A stretch of 10,487 nt of DNA from the NCBI GenBank assembly GCA_017380955.1, contig JAFOCZ010000105.1, forward strand, positions 1-10,487, in the 5' to 3' direction. Every line of letters starts with the position of its first letter. The stretch's first letter is position 1. Source of the DNA: Alistipes sp. (GTDB lineage Bacteria; Bacteroidota; Bacteroidia; Bacteroidales; Rikenellaceae). Of this stretch, positions 1-6,827 are shown in pieces. The translations under genes and the position numbers were made by a program. The notes beneath the pieces were generated by a model. It saw only the letters and a list, made by a program, of their open reading frames with translations. It did no database searches and had not been told where the DNA came from.

Positions 1-153
1 AATCACAATAAGGATTATTCCGTTGTGAAAACATTCAGGGTGGAACTTTTGTTTCGCCCTTCTTTTTTATGTGGTAAACCAAAAGGGTACCGACGTGGTA
101 CCCTTTGGTGTATAAATCTGTATTTTGCATTACGCGATAGTTGTGTTGCCCGA
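1..153. other. Gene-free left edge
   Basis: No convincing coding sequence was found here. Short open frames on both strands lack recognisable motifs and overlap a strong palindromic hairpin (78-109). The stretch is best read as the 3' flank of the minus-strand DUF2851 gene, which stops at 154-156. Whatever lies to the left is outside the window. Confidence 0.6.
78..109 (-). terminator. Hairpin downstream of the DUF2851 gene, probable terminator
   Basis: A 14-nt left arm (78-91) pairs with a 13-nt right arm (97-109) around a 5-nt loop. The pairing is perfect apart from one extra A in the left arm. It lies 45 bp beyond the stop codon of the minus-strand operon. No long U-run follows on the minus strand, so the assignment as terminator rests on stem strength and position. 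Because the arms are nearly symmetric it could also act on plus-strand transcripts. Confidence 0.5.
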
Positions 154-1104
154 TTAGGGGCGGGGTTTGCGGGGGTGGAGGAGTTGGCGAGAGAGAGGGC
201 ATTCGTGGCAACGACCACGTTTGCAATACTCCGTTGAGAGTTGTATCAATGCCTGGCTTGAGAAGGCGTCGGTGGCGATAGGCTTAAACGTGTGCCACTT
301 GCGGATGTAGGTGTTATCCTCGGCTGATGAGTCGTAGAGGATGTCGAGGGCCTTCTCGTTGATTGTGTATGACTCAACGTAGTTGCTATAGGTGTAGAGC
401 AGCGGTGCTATGGCGTTGATGGCGATAATCTTGCTCATAACGCTACCTACCTTCGACGATATGCTACGGTCGTGGTTATGGCGTGACAGCGCATCTACCC
501 AATAGTCCGAGGCTGCGCAACTGAACATCTTATGCACATCCTTATCACTCTTACATCCTGCGATGCTGCTTATAGATATAGTATTGTTATGTATGCACGC
601 AGCGATTTGTGCCAGGCGCAGCGCAGGGTGGTTATTGAGGTGTATGCCCGAGAGTTGCCACTCATCAGCGCTAAGAGGCGTTATGCTATACTTCGCCGCC
701 AGGTGCTGAAACTCCGTCTTTATAGGCTCGGCAAAACTGTCACTAAAGATGTCGAGGAGTCCTGCGCCACCAAGCAGCAGTGCCTCAATCTTATGCAAAG
801 CGCTATTCTCGCGCATAAGGAGGGTATGTGGCACGATGGAGGTAAGGCGCTGCGACGCCGTGCGGTTAGCCTTGCCGAGGAGGTAGTACATAATGAAACT
901 ATATGCCGTCTGTGACCAGTTGCAGCCACCCTGCTCATAGCGCATCTCTATCTCTCGTGCCTTGCGGTTTAGGCGCTCTATGCACAGGTCTTTGAACATC
1001 ATACTAAGGTCTATAGCATCGAGCCCTGCTATAAGGCTATAGCAGAGCCCGGTGCTACGTCCCTCGATAAGTCTCTCGAGGGTTATCTCCTCGTCGCGCA
1101 GCAT
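154..1104 (-). CDS. DUF2851 family protein, N-terminally shortened
   Basis: This 316-aa protein belongs to the Bacteroidota family DUF2851, whose function is not established. What is seen: the family's central segment (IERLNRKAREIE near residues 43-54, then HKIEALLLGGAGLLD near 104-118), the run PALRLAQIAACIH near 160-172, and the C-terminal cysteine signature YC-x4-C-x2-CP (C294, C299, C302). Members I recall are about 420-430 aa and begin with about 110-130 residues carrying a GPDF..A element and a W.GNVEIH element. That part is absent here, and the upstream DNA is occupied by the sufT-like gene, so it cannot be recovered by another start. The ATG lies 9 nt after the preceding stop, with GGATAGGAG directly before it. 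It is the last gene of the minus-strand cluster. No signal peptide or membrane segment is visible. Identification is firm; function is unknown. Confidence 0.8.
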   Translation of the reverse strand: MLRDEEITLERLIEGRSTGLCYSLIAGLDAIDLSMMFKDLCIERLNRKAREIEMRYEQGGCNWSQTAYSFIMYYLLGKANRTASQRLTSIVPHTLLMRENSALHKIEALLLGGAGLLDIFSDSFAEPIKTEFQHLAAKYSITPLSADEWQLSGIHLNNHPALRLAQIAACIHNNTISISSIAGCKSDKDVHKMFSCAASDYWVDALSRHNHDRSISSKVGSVMSKIIAINAIAPLLYTYSNYVESYTINEKALDILYDSSAEDNTYIRKWHTFKPIATDAFSSQALIQLSTEYCKRGRCHECPLSRQLLHPRKPRP

Positions 1105-1113
1105 CTCCTATCC

Positions 1114-1434
1114 TTAGAAAAGGTTTAACTCTATGAGTGCCTCCTCGGACATCATAGACTTATCCCACTGAGGCTCGAACGTAAGGGTGATGTTCACGCG
1201 CTCCACGCCTGCAACCTTGCTAACCTCGCGGTGTATATCCTGCAATAGTTGGTCGGCCATAGGGCAGTTGGGGGCTGTGAGGGTCATAATGATATCTGCA
1301 GTTCCCGAGGGCTCGAAGTTTATCTCGTAGATAAGTCCCAAGTCGTAGATGTTTACGGGAATCTCAGGGTCATAGATATTTTTGAGGGTGAGAACTATGT
1401 TTTTCTCAACGCCAAGTATCTCTTCTGGTGACAT
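1114..1434 (-). CDS. sufT: SufT/MIP18-like (DUF59) iron-sulfur assembly protein
   Basis: A 106-aa single-domain DUF59 (MIP18) protein. The family signature is DPEIPVNIYDLGLIY near residues 22-36, followed by LTAPNCPMAD, which carries the conserved reactive cysteine, and the C-terminal FEPQWDKSMMSEEA. Stand-alone DUF59 proteins such as SufT help Fe-S cluster maturation or delivery in the cytoplasm; this is family knowledge. The immediately upstream gene is sufE (25-nt gap), which supports the Fe-S role. Start choice: ATG at 1434 gives MSPEEILGVEKN; an in-frame GTG at 1440 would add only two residues and is less likely. A PaaD-like name is possible, but no phenylacetate genes are nearby. Confidence 0.85.
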   Translation of the reverse strand: MSPEEILGVEKNIVLTLKNIYDPEIPVNIYDLGLIYEINFEPSGTADIIMTLTAPNCPMADQLLQDIHREVSKVAGVERVNITLTFEPQWDKSMMSEEALIELNLF

Positions 1435-1459
1435 TTTCACTTATGTTTTGTTGTTATCG

Positions 1460-1879
1460 TTATTTCTGTTGTGTGTATACCAGCGCATCGAGTTTCATCT
1501 GCGCTATCATCGCTCTCAGTCCGTTGCTACGTGTTGGCGAGAGGTTTTCGCCGAGACCTATAGCATCCACAAAGTAGAGGTCTATGTTTGTCAACTCCTC
1601 GGCGCTACGGCCATTCATAACACGAATGAGCAGTGCTATGATGCCCTTGGTGATTATGGCATCGCTATCAGCCGAGTAGTACACCTTACCCTCGCGGTAC
1701 TCCGAACTAACCCATACTCGTGACTGACAGCCCTCTATGAGGTACTTATCGGTGCGCTTTGCAGCATCTATCATAGGCAGCGACTCGCTGAGGCTTATGA
1801 GGTAGTCATACTTATCCAACCAGTCGTCGAACATCGAGAACTCGTCGATAATCTCGTTTTGTATCTTGTCGTTATTCAT
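1460..1879 (-). CDS. sufE: SufE cysteine desulfuration protein
   Basis: A 139-aa protein of the SufE/CsdE family, close to the usual family length of about 140. SufE accepts persulfide sulfur from the cysteine desulfurase SufS on its active-site cysteine and passes it to the SufBCD scaffold. The active-site loop is present as EGCQSRVW with Cys51, the same number as in E. coli SufE. Typical flanking segments are also seen: an N-terminal helix with W20..YDYLI, the DKYLI strand before the loop, and RSNGLRAMI near the C terminus. No other suf genes lie in the window, so SufS and SufBCD must be elsewhere. The gene sits 19 nt downstream of the phosphatase-like gene and 25 nt upstream of the sufT-like gene, so co-transcription is likely. 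Confidence 0.93.
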   Translation of the reverse strand: MNNDKIQNEIIDEFSMFDDWLDKYDYLISLSESLPMIDAAKRTDKYLIEGCQSRVWVSSEYREGKVYYSADSDAIITKGIIALLIRVMNGRSAEELTNIDLYFVDAIGLGENLSPTRSNGLRAMIAQMKLDALVYTQQK

Positions 1880-1898
1880 ATTGTTTGGTATTATTAAT

Positions 1899-3521
1899 CT
1901 ATTTTGTTGTTATACACTCCTTGAGAGGGTTTGCCGTAGATGCCCAGGGCTGCTCTATGTCGAGCAGGGCGGTTATCGTAGGTGCCACCTCCACGATGCT
2001 CACAGCCTTGTCATAACGTCCCTTTGCCGCAGTGCCATATATTATGAGTGGCACCTTACGGTCGTAGTTATATCCTGCGTCGGATGCCGAGCGTGTGGCG
2101 CTATCCTCGATTATCCATCCTGGCATAAAGTCCACCACAACATCTCCCGAGCGTGTGGCATAGAAACTTTGCTGCAGGAGTCTTGTGCGACCATCAGCAA
2201 ACGATGTATTGCGCAATGACGATGCCGAGATTGCCGTTGCCACACCACGCAACTGCAACAGGAATGTTGCCACCTCCTCGCGGATGCTCTCCAGCGATAG
2301 ACGTTTCTCGAGGATGGTCTGGTGATTGAGGTATATGGCGTTGTTCGCGAAGCCCAGCACATAGTTCTCCGAGCCATATCTCGCACCGAGGAAGGCATTT
2401 ACTATAACCTCCATCTGTCGCACGTTGAAGCGCTCGCGGTGCTTGCCACCTATAGGGTTATAGGATGGTGATGTGCCGTGGTCTGCGGTGAGCACCACAA
2501 CAATCTTTTGTGGGTCGTCCACCTGAGCATAGAGATATGTCAGGAACTCGGCGAGGTCTCTGTCGAGGCGGTAGAGCATATCCTCGTACTCCATAGACTC
2601 TGGGCCATACGCCGAGGCTATATATCGCGAGGTGTCGAGGCATATGTTCAGGATGTCGGGCGCGGAGTCCGCACCAAGGCGCTCCTGGGCTATGAGTGTC
2701 GAAGCAAACTCCAGGAGTATGGTATTTCCCGCAGGGCTGTAGCGCATATCGTCGATGGCTGAGTTACCCAGGCGGTGGTGTATGTCGGTGAGCAACTTAG
2801 TGCTCTTGTTTTTGATATCCTCTATCACTGCCACCTCGCTGTTTAGGTACGACGCAGCGGGGCATATTGGTGTCCAGCGCTTGAGCATATACATAGCGTT
2901 GTTGCCATTGCGGTTATACTCCGCCACCCACTCAGGTGTGGTGTGCAGATATGCCGAAGATGTTGTCCAATGTGTCTTGTTGTTCTCGGGCCAAAATCCT
3001 ACGCCATTGCGACCCGTTAGGAGTATCGCCGAGAGAGGGTCTAACGCCACGGTGTAGCACTTGCTATTGGTGTCCGCTGTCTTCGCCATATCGCACACCG
3101 TAGGTGCTGAGAGACGATGTGGCGACACGCTGCCTGCACCAGTGCTGAAGGGCACAGGGTGTGACTTGTTATCGCCTATGAGCGTAGCGCGCGATGAGTC
3201 CACATAGTTCCACCACTCCTCGCCTATAGCGCCGTGCACCGAGGGTTGTGTTCCTGTGGCAAATGTCGCGAGACCTGCGGCGGTGGATGTAAGGGCGAAG
3301 TCGTAGTAGGCATTGGTGTAGTATGCTCCACCCTCTGCCAGGCGTCGGAAACCTCCGTCGGTGAGGTTGTCGTTGTAGCGCTCTATGTCGTTGTGGCGCA
3401 TAGAGCCAACGATGATGTTTACCACCAACTGAGGCTCTGCGGCACGAAGCATCGTCGCAGAGAGGAGTATGAGGAGTGTGGTCAGAAGACCATAGCGTCT
3501 GAAAATTGTTGTCATAACCAT
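1899..3521 (-). CDS. PafA-like alkaline-phosphatase-superfamily protein, predicted catalytically inactive
   Basis: A 540-aa exported protein. Residues 1-27 form a Sec signal peptide (RR near 8-9, hydrophobic core, cleavage near LRA-AEP). The body follows the PafA / type I phosphodiesterase fold: GGFRRLAEGGAYYTNAYY, TGTQPSVHGAIG, TADHG (345-349), YNYDRKVPLIIYG and APTITALLDIEQP. PafA enzymes are periplasmic phosphomonoesterases with two zinc ions. By eye alignment the nucleophile Thr (T80) and D347/H348 remain. The first metal-ligand Asp is G39, and the D..H pair expected before FGP is R299 and S303 (YIASAYGP). The C-terminal metal His is replaced, with no His in 452-500. The Lys/Arg phosphate binders align with D161/L163, and the active-site Asn with E101. 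It is therefore probably a pseudoenzyme with a binding or scaffold role; this is inference. First gene of the cluster with sufE. A second ATG at 3515 is an alternative start. Confidence 0.8.
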   Translation of the reverse strand: MVMTTIFRRYGLLTTLLILLSATMLRAAEPQLVVNIIVGSMRHNDIERYNDNLTDGGFRRLAEGGAYYTNAYYDFALTSTAAGLATFATGTQPSVHGAIGEEWWNYVDSSRATLIGDNKSHPVPFSTGAGSVSPHRLSAPTVCDMAKTADTNSKCYTVALDPLSAILLTGRNGVGFWPENNKTHWTTSSAYLHTTPEWVAEYNRNGNNAMYMLKRWTPICPAASYLNSEVAVIEDIKNKSTKLLTDIHHRLGNSAIDDMRYSPAGNTILLEFASTLIAQERLGADSAPDILNICLDTSRYIASAYGPESMEYEDMLYRLDRDLAEFLTYLYAQVDDPQKIVVVLTADHGTSPSYNPIGGKHRERFNVRQMEVIVNAFLGARYGSENYVLGFANNAIYLNHQTILEKRLSLESIREEVATFLLQLRGVATAISASSLRNTSFADGRTRLLQQSFYATRSGDVVVDFMPGWIIEDSATRSASDAGYNYDRKVPLIIYGTAAKGRYDKAVSIVEVAPTITALLDIEQPWASTANPLKECITTK

Positions 3522-3532
3522 ATTTTAAGCCG

Positions 3533-3540
3533 CAAAGTTA
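3533..3540 (-). promoter_or_regulatory. Candidate -7 box TAACTTTG before the phosphatase-like gene
   Basis: The minus strand reads TAACTTTG, matching the Bacteroidota -7 consensus TAnnTTTG. It overlaps the TAA stop codon of the GSCFA gene. No TTTG is seen 19 bp upstream, so only half the consensus is present. Transcription starting a few bases past the box would leave a leader of only about 7-9 nt before the ATG at 3521, or slightly longer if the ATG at 3515 is used. Confidence 0.45.
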
Positions 3541-4506
3541 CAAATTTATTTGTAACATTTGCTCCATAGCCCTCTTTTCTTCCGATAAATCTACGCCCTC
3601 AATCTCGGCTATGGCTCTCAACTGCGCCTTGCAGAATGTGCGGTATGCCTCGCTGCGAGGGTTGTTAGGGCGATGGTTTACGGCGCGCACTATGCCCTCC
3701 ACCTTTGCCATTGTGGTCTTGGTCTTTGGCGATAGCGCCGCGTCGCAGAACTTCTCTACGATATACTCCACAGCCTGACGCGAGGGGTGCGCCAAATCCT
3801 CGGCATAGAAGCGGTAGTCACGAAGGTCGTCGATGAGTATCTCGTAGGATGGGAAGTATGCCACACGCACCGCATTACGGCGACATACGATGTCCACAGC
3901 CACGCGGAGTATAGCCTTCGATAGCGAGTTATCCTCCAAACCTTCGCCAACGTGGCGCACAGGGCTCACGGTGAAGAGCACACGGCGTGGTGCTAAGGCT
4001 ACTATCTCCTCCAACTGCGCCACGCACTCCTCGACGGTGAGCAACTCACGGCGAAATAGTCGCTGTGGCTGCTTATGGCAGTTTGCCACCACCGCGCCAC
4101 CATCGGCAAGACGATATACCCACGCAGTGCCGAGCGTTACGATAACCATATCGGCGCTCTCTAACGCCTCCTTACCACGCTGCAGCGCAGTGCCTATCGT
4201 GGTTATAGTATCCTCGCGTGTGTCGCGACCTAAGGCAGAGTGAAAGTTATAGTGTACATATCTGCCCTCTACATCCATAAGTTCCTCAGCATTAGGCGTC
4301 TGCATTGCCACCATCTGGCGCATAGACTGCGCTATGGATGCAGGGTTGAAGAGTATGCCTGTTGGGAATGCCACAACGCGGAACTTACGGCGCGACAACT
4401 CCTCGGCAATGTTTGTTGCGAAGCACGACCCCAGACATACGATGTTATGGCTGTAGTCTATAGGTTCGCTCCACGGCTTTATATCTATCTCGGTACGGAA
4501 TTTCAT
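3538..4506 (-). CDS. GSCFA domain protein (SGNH-hydrolase-like)
   Basis: A 322-aa protein of the GSCFA family, named for its motif, which is present at residues 26-30 (LGSCFATN). Further blocks fit a GDSL/SGNH-type hydrolase: TLGTAWVY (124-131), TVSPVRH (179-185), FPSYEI (218-223) and DLAHPS (237-242), whose Asp and His would complete a Ser-Asp-His arrangement with Ser27. The substrate is not known for the family; an ester or acyl bond is likely by fold. No signal peptide is visible, so it appears cytoplasmic. Start choice: ATG at 4506, one base after the stop of the acyltransferase gene. An in-frame TTG at 4515 overlaps that gene and is less likely. The TAG-T-ATG junction suggests translational coupling, and the pairing with an acyltransferase-3 protein hints at a shared acylation task. 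Confidence 0.88.
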   Translation of the reverse strand: MKFRTEIDIKPWSEPIDYSHNIVCLGSCFATNIAEELSRRKFRVVAFPTGILFNPASIAQSMRQMVAMQTPNAEELMDVEGRYVHYNFHSALGRDTREDTITTIGTALQRGKEALESADMVIVTLGTAWVYRLADGGAVVANCHKQPQRLFRRELLTVEECVAQLEEIVALAPRRVLFTVSPVRHVGEGLEDNSLSKAILRVAVDIVCRRNAVRVAYFPSYEILIDDLRDYRFYAEDLAHPSRQAVEYIVEKFCDAALSPKTKTTMAKVEGIVRAVNHRPNNPRSEAYRTFCKAQLRAIAEIEGVDLSEEKRAMEQMLQINL

Positions 4507-4507
4507 A

Positions 4508-5626
4508 CTATCCAATCAAAAATTTACTCTTGGGCAATAGTGCTATGATGCGTGTCAGGAGGGCTGATATGCAGAATGTCAGCGCCGCCGTGATGACCAT
4601 AACCAAAGGTGTTGCCAATCCCCATTGCGACACTATGTCGAACACCGCAACAAGCACAAAGATATGCATAAGGTAGATGCCATAACTCAACCTTGACAAC
4701 TCGGCAAAGAGAGGGTATATGCGGCAGGGTTGCTTTATGAGTTTGAACATCAGGAATGTTGCTATGGCGGTGAGTGCCACGCCTGTGGTGGCGAAACACC
4801 AACTGCGCTCCCACGCTATGGCCAACTCTATGCCGCCACTTATTGGGTAGTCATCGCCAAGTTGCTGGTAGAAGGGTAGTGCCACGATGATATAGCCCAA
4901 AACAAACATTGGCAATGCTATGGCAAAGGTCTTCTTGGCGCTCCAGTCTATATATTTGCGAATGTAGTGTGCCACAACAACATAGCCTATGAAACCGCTC
5001 GTGTAGTACAATATTCCGAACTCATTCCAACTCGCCTCGCCCCATATCTCCTCTGCGCCGTTGCGGCTTGCTGCCAACCTCAGGAATGGCACAGCGGTGG
5101 ATAGCAACCATATGGCTATAAACCACCTCTCACCGCGCTTGGACACCTGCTCGAGCCACGGCGATATTATGGGCATTATGATGTAGAGGCCAAGAAGCAT
5201 ATATACAAACCACAAGTGTCCCGCCTGTGGCATATAGTTCAGCGAGAGTCGAGATAGGTTGCCCGCTATGTCAACATCGCCACCCGAGCCCCACATCGGC
5301 ACTATGGCATACAACAACGACCACACAATAAAGGGTATCGCCACACGCTGTGCACGGCGTTTCAGGAACTCTATGCCATCGCCCTTGACGGGGATTAGCA
5401 GATAACTCGATGTCATCACAAATAGTGGCACGGCACAGCGCAATGCCGAGTCGAGGAGTGTCACCCAGCGTGCATCGCTGAGCGTCGCAACAAATGTTCC
5501 CTCGCCACCGAGGTAGAAGGGCTCGATGCTATGCACGAGGATCACCATAAAGCACGCCACGACCCTCAGGTAGTCGAGGAATACTATGCGCTCGTTTGCG
5601 ATTGCTGATATCTGATTCTTATTCAT
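4508..5626 (-). CDS. Acyltransferase family 3 membrane protein
   Basis: A 372-aa polytopic membrane protein of the acyltransferase-3 family (OafA/WecH type), which transfers acetyl or other acyl groups to sugars or lipids at the inner membrane. The N-terminal hallmark is FLDYLRVVACFMVILVHS, with His32 at the position of the catalytically important family histidine. Other conserved parts are RCAVPLFVMTSSYLL (63-77), an RR pair at 90-91, HLWFVYMLLGLYIIMP (137-152) and SYGIYLMHIF (314-323). About ten hydrophobic segments spread through the length, and there is no soluble SGNH domain at the C terminus. The following gene encodes a separate SGNH-like GSCFA protein. The gene starts at an ATG 17 bp after a TATCTTTG box. 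The acceptor substrate cannot be told from sequence; no polysaccharide locus surrounds it. Confidence 0.88.
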   Translation of the reverse strand: MNKNQISAIANERIVFLDYLRVVACFMVILVHSIEPFYLGGEGTFVATLSDARWVTLLDSALRCAVPLFVMTSSYLLIPVKGDGIEFLKRRAQRVAIPFIVWSLLYAIVPMWGSGGDVDIAGNLSRLSLNYMPQAGHLWFVYMLLGLYIIMPIISPWLEQVSKRGERWFIAIWLLSTAVPFLRLAASRNGAEEIWGEASWNEFGILYYTSGFIGYVVVAHYIRKYIDWSAKKTFAIALPMFVLGYIIVALPFYQQLGDDYPISGGIELAIAWERSWCFATTGVALTAIATFLMFKLIKQPCRIYPLFAELSRLSYGIYLMHIFVLVAVFDIVSQWGLATPLVMVITAALTFCISALLTRIIALLPKSKFLIG

Positions 5627-5642
5627 ACCATTAAATTTCAGA

Positions 5643-5650
5643 CAAAGATA
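5643..5650 (-). promoter_or_regulatory. -7 box TATCTTTG for the acyltransferase-GSCFA operon
   Basis: The minus strand reads TATCTTTG, an exact match to the Bacteroidota -7 consensus TAnnTTTG, 16 bp before the ATG at 5626. No TTTG is present at the expected -33 distance; that place is occupied by the opposing promoter's -7 box. Confidence 0.6.
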
Positions 5651-5670
5651 CGAATTTAGTAGAAAATGCG

Positions 5671-5678
5671 TATCTTTG
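5671..5678 (+). promoter_or_regulatory. -7 box TATCTTTG for luxS-mtnN
   Basis: TATCTTTG on the plus strand, 24 bp before the luxS ATG, fits the Bacteroidota -7 consensus. The upstream 19-bp position does not hold a TTTG, so the -33 half is weak or missing. The leader would be roughly 20 nt and A/T-rich. Confidence 0.65.
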
Positions 5679-5702
5679 CGCTATAATTAATTATTCGAAA
5701 TT

Positions 5703-6215
5703 ATGGAGAAGAATATTGTTTCATCATTCGATGTAGATCACCGCACTTTGGATGCAGGTCTCTACCTTCGTTCTGTATATGCCATCAACGACACCTATCA
5801 GGTGCGTTCTTGGGATTTGCGATTCCGCGCACCTATGGCCCACGCACCTCTCGGCTCTGGCGAGGTGCACACCATAGAGCACCTTATGGCCTACTACCTT
5901 CGTCTCGACGAGAAGATTGGTAAGTCTATAGTGTCGTTCTGCCCTATGGGTTGCAAGACAGGCTTCTACCTCTCTACAATGCAGGATGTAGAGGCTGAGG
6001 ATGTGCGTATGGCGTTGGCTGGTGTCTACAAGCGTGTGTTCCCTCTGAAGTCGGCAAGCGACATCGTGGGTCTCAACGAGATTCAGTGTGGTAACCCAGG
6101 CCTCTATGCCATCAGCACCACAAATGCCGCTATGGCAGAGTATATGCGTACGTTGTTCACCGCTACCGAGGCCGCAGAGTTGGGCATCGCGAGCGTTTAT
6201 GAGAAGTGGTGGTAG
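5703..6215 (+). CDS. luxS: S-ribosylhomocysteine lyase LuxS
   Basis: A 170-aa LuxS, somewhat longer than the usual 150-160 aa. It cleaves S-ribosylhomocysteine to homocysteine and DPD, the precursor of autoinducer-2, in the cytoplasm. The metal site is visible as HTIEH (His56, His60, with Glu59 as catalytic acid/base) plus Cys129 in LNEIQCGNP. The catalytic cysteine is Cys84 in PMGCKTGFYL, the same number as in well-studied LuxS proteins. The N-terminal SFDVDHRTLDAGLYLR segment is also typical. The stop codon is followed after one base by the ATG of the nucleosidase gene that makes its substrate, giving a compact two-gene pathway operon with a promoter at 5671 and a terminator at 6828-6855. 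Confidence 0.97.
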   Translation: MEKNIVSSFDVDHRTLDAGLYLRSVYAINDTYQVRSWDLRFRAPMAHAPLGSGEVHTIEHLMAYYLRLDEKIGKSIVSFCPMGCKTGFYLSTMQDVEAEDVRMALAGVYKRVFPLKSASDIVGLNEIQCGNPGLYAISTTNAAMAEYMRTLFTATEAAELGIASVYEKWW

Positions 6216-6216
6216 T

Positions 6217-6807
6217 ATGCGAGTGCTTATTTGTGCGCCTACATCGCGTGAGTACCGCGCTATGCGCTATGCTCTGGATAATGCTCAGTCGTTGAAGCAT
6301 CACTACGACCTTGTGGAGGTAGGTATCGGCAAGGCTCTCTCCTCGGCAGGTGTTGCGCGTGCGCTGACCCTTGCCACCGAGCCTTATGATATGTTGGCTG
6401 TTGTGGGCTTTGCTGCTGCTGCGCTTGGTCGCAAGCAGGGAGATATCGTTATGCCATCGCGCGCCATACACCACGATGCCATCATCCCCGAGAACTTCTG
6501 CCCCGAGATTACCGACCCTCGTGCCCTGCGTGGCACAGATGCCGAGACAGTCTTTACGGGTGACTCATTTGTGAATGCCGATATAGTCAGCGAGATTAAG
6601 AGCCGCTTTGGCGTGGAGTGTGGACTCTTCGATATGGAGATTGCTGCGATATGCCAGGTTGCGGAGTTGTACGACAACATCCCTGTTGTGGCTGTTAAGT
6701 ATGTCTCTGATGTCCCTGAGGCAGGAGATTCGGAGCACTCTTATGATGAGTTTGCCGATGCCCATTCCGACTTTACACCGCTGCTCCAGCGCCTCGAGGA
6801 GTTGTAG
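6217..6807 (+). CDS. mtnN: 5'-methylthioadenosine/S-adenosylhomocysteine nucleosidase (MtnN/Pfs-like)
   Basis: A 196-aa nucleosidase of the PNP/UDP phosphorylase superfamily. It would hydrolyse S-adenosylhomocysteine to adenine and S-ribosylhomocysteine, the LuxS substrate. The catalytic residues can be placed: Glu12 (TSREYRAM), Glu141 in LFDMEIAAICQVA, and Asp165 in VKYVSDV, matching E12, E174 and D197 of E. coli MtnN. The purine-site region GFAAAALGRKQGDIVMPS is also clear. It is about 35 residues shorter than the usual 230, mainly between the GDIV block and the FDME block, which is common in short Bacteroidota versions as far as I recall. ATG at 6217 follows the luxS stop by one base; an in-frame start at 6088 lies inside luxS and is rejected. 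Whether methylthioadenosine is also used cannot be told. Confidence 0.9.
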   Translation: MRVLICAPTSREYRAMRYALDNAQSLKHHYDLVEVGIGKALSSAGVARALTLATEPYDMLAVVGFAAAALGRKQGDIVMPSRAIHHDAIIPENFCPEITDPRALRGTDAETVFTGDSFVNADIVSEIKSRFGVECGLFDMEIAAICQVAELYDNIPVVAVKYVSDVPEAGDSEHSYDEFADAHSDFTPLLQRLEEL

Positions 6808-6827
6808 TAGACCGTAGATATAGTATG

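Larger units (their letters stand above)
5643..5678. repeat. Perfect 10-bp inverted repeat joining two divergent promoters
   Basis: The arms 5643-5652 (CAAAGATACG) and 5669-5678 (CGTATCTTTG) are exact reverse complements separated by 16 bp. Each arm contains one -7 box, one per strand. The symmetry means that both promoters share the same core plus two flanking bases (CG before the box). The repeat could simply be two matching promoters or could also bind a dimeric regulator. Confidence 0.75.

Noticed and set aside
25..237. Small open frames on both strands at the left edge
   Set aside because: They overlap a terminator-like hairpin and the 3' end of the DUF2851 gene and show no recognisable domain.
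5627..5702. Possible SAM/SAH riboswitch before luxS
   Set aside because: The leader after the -7 box is only about 20 nt, too short for any such structure.
6088..6807. Longer start for the nucleosidase overlapping luxS
   Set aside because: The first 43 codons overlap luxS out of frame and resemble no nucleosidase N terminus. ATG at 6217 places Glu12 exactly where the catalytic Glu is expected.
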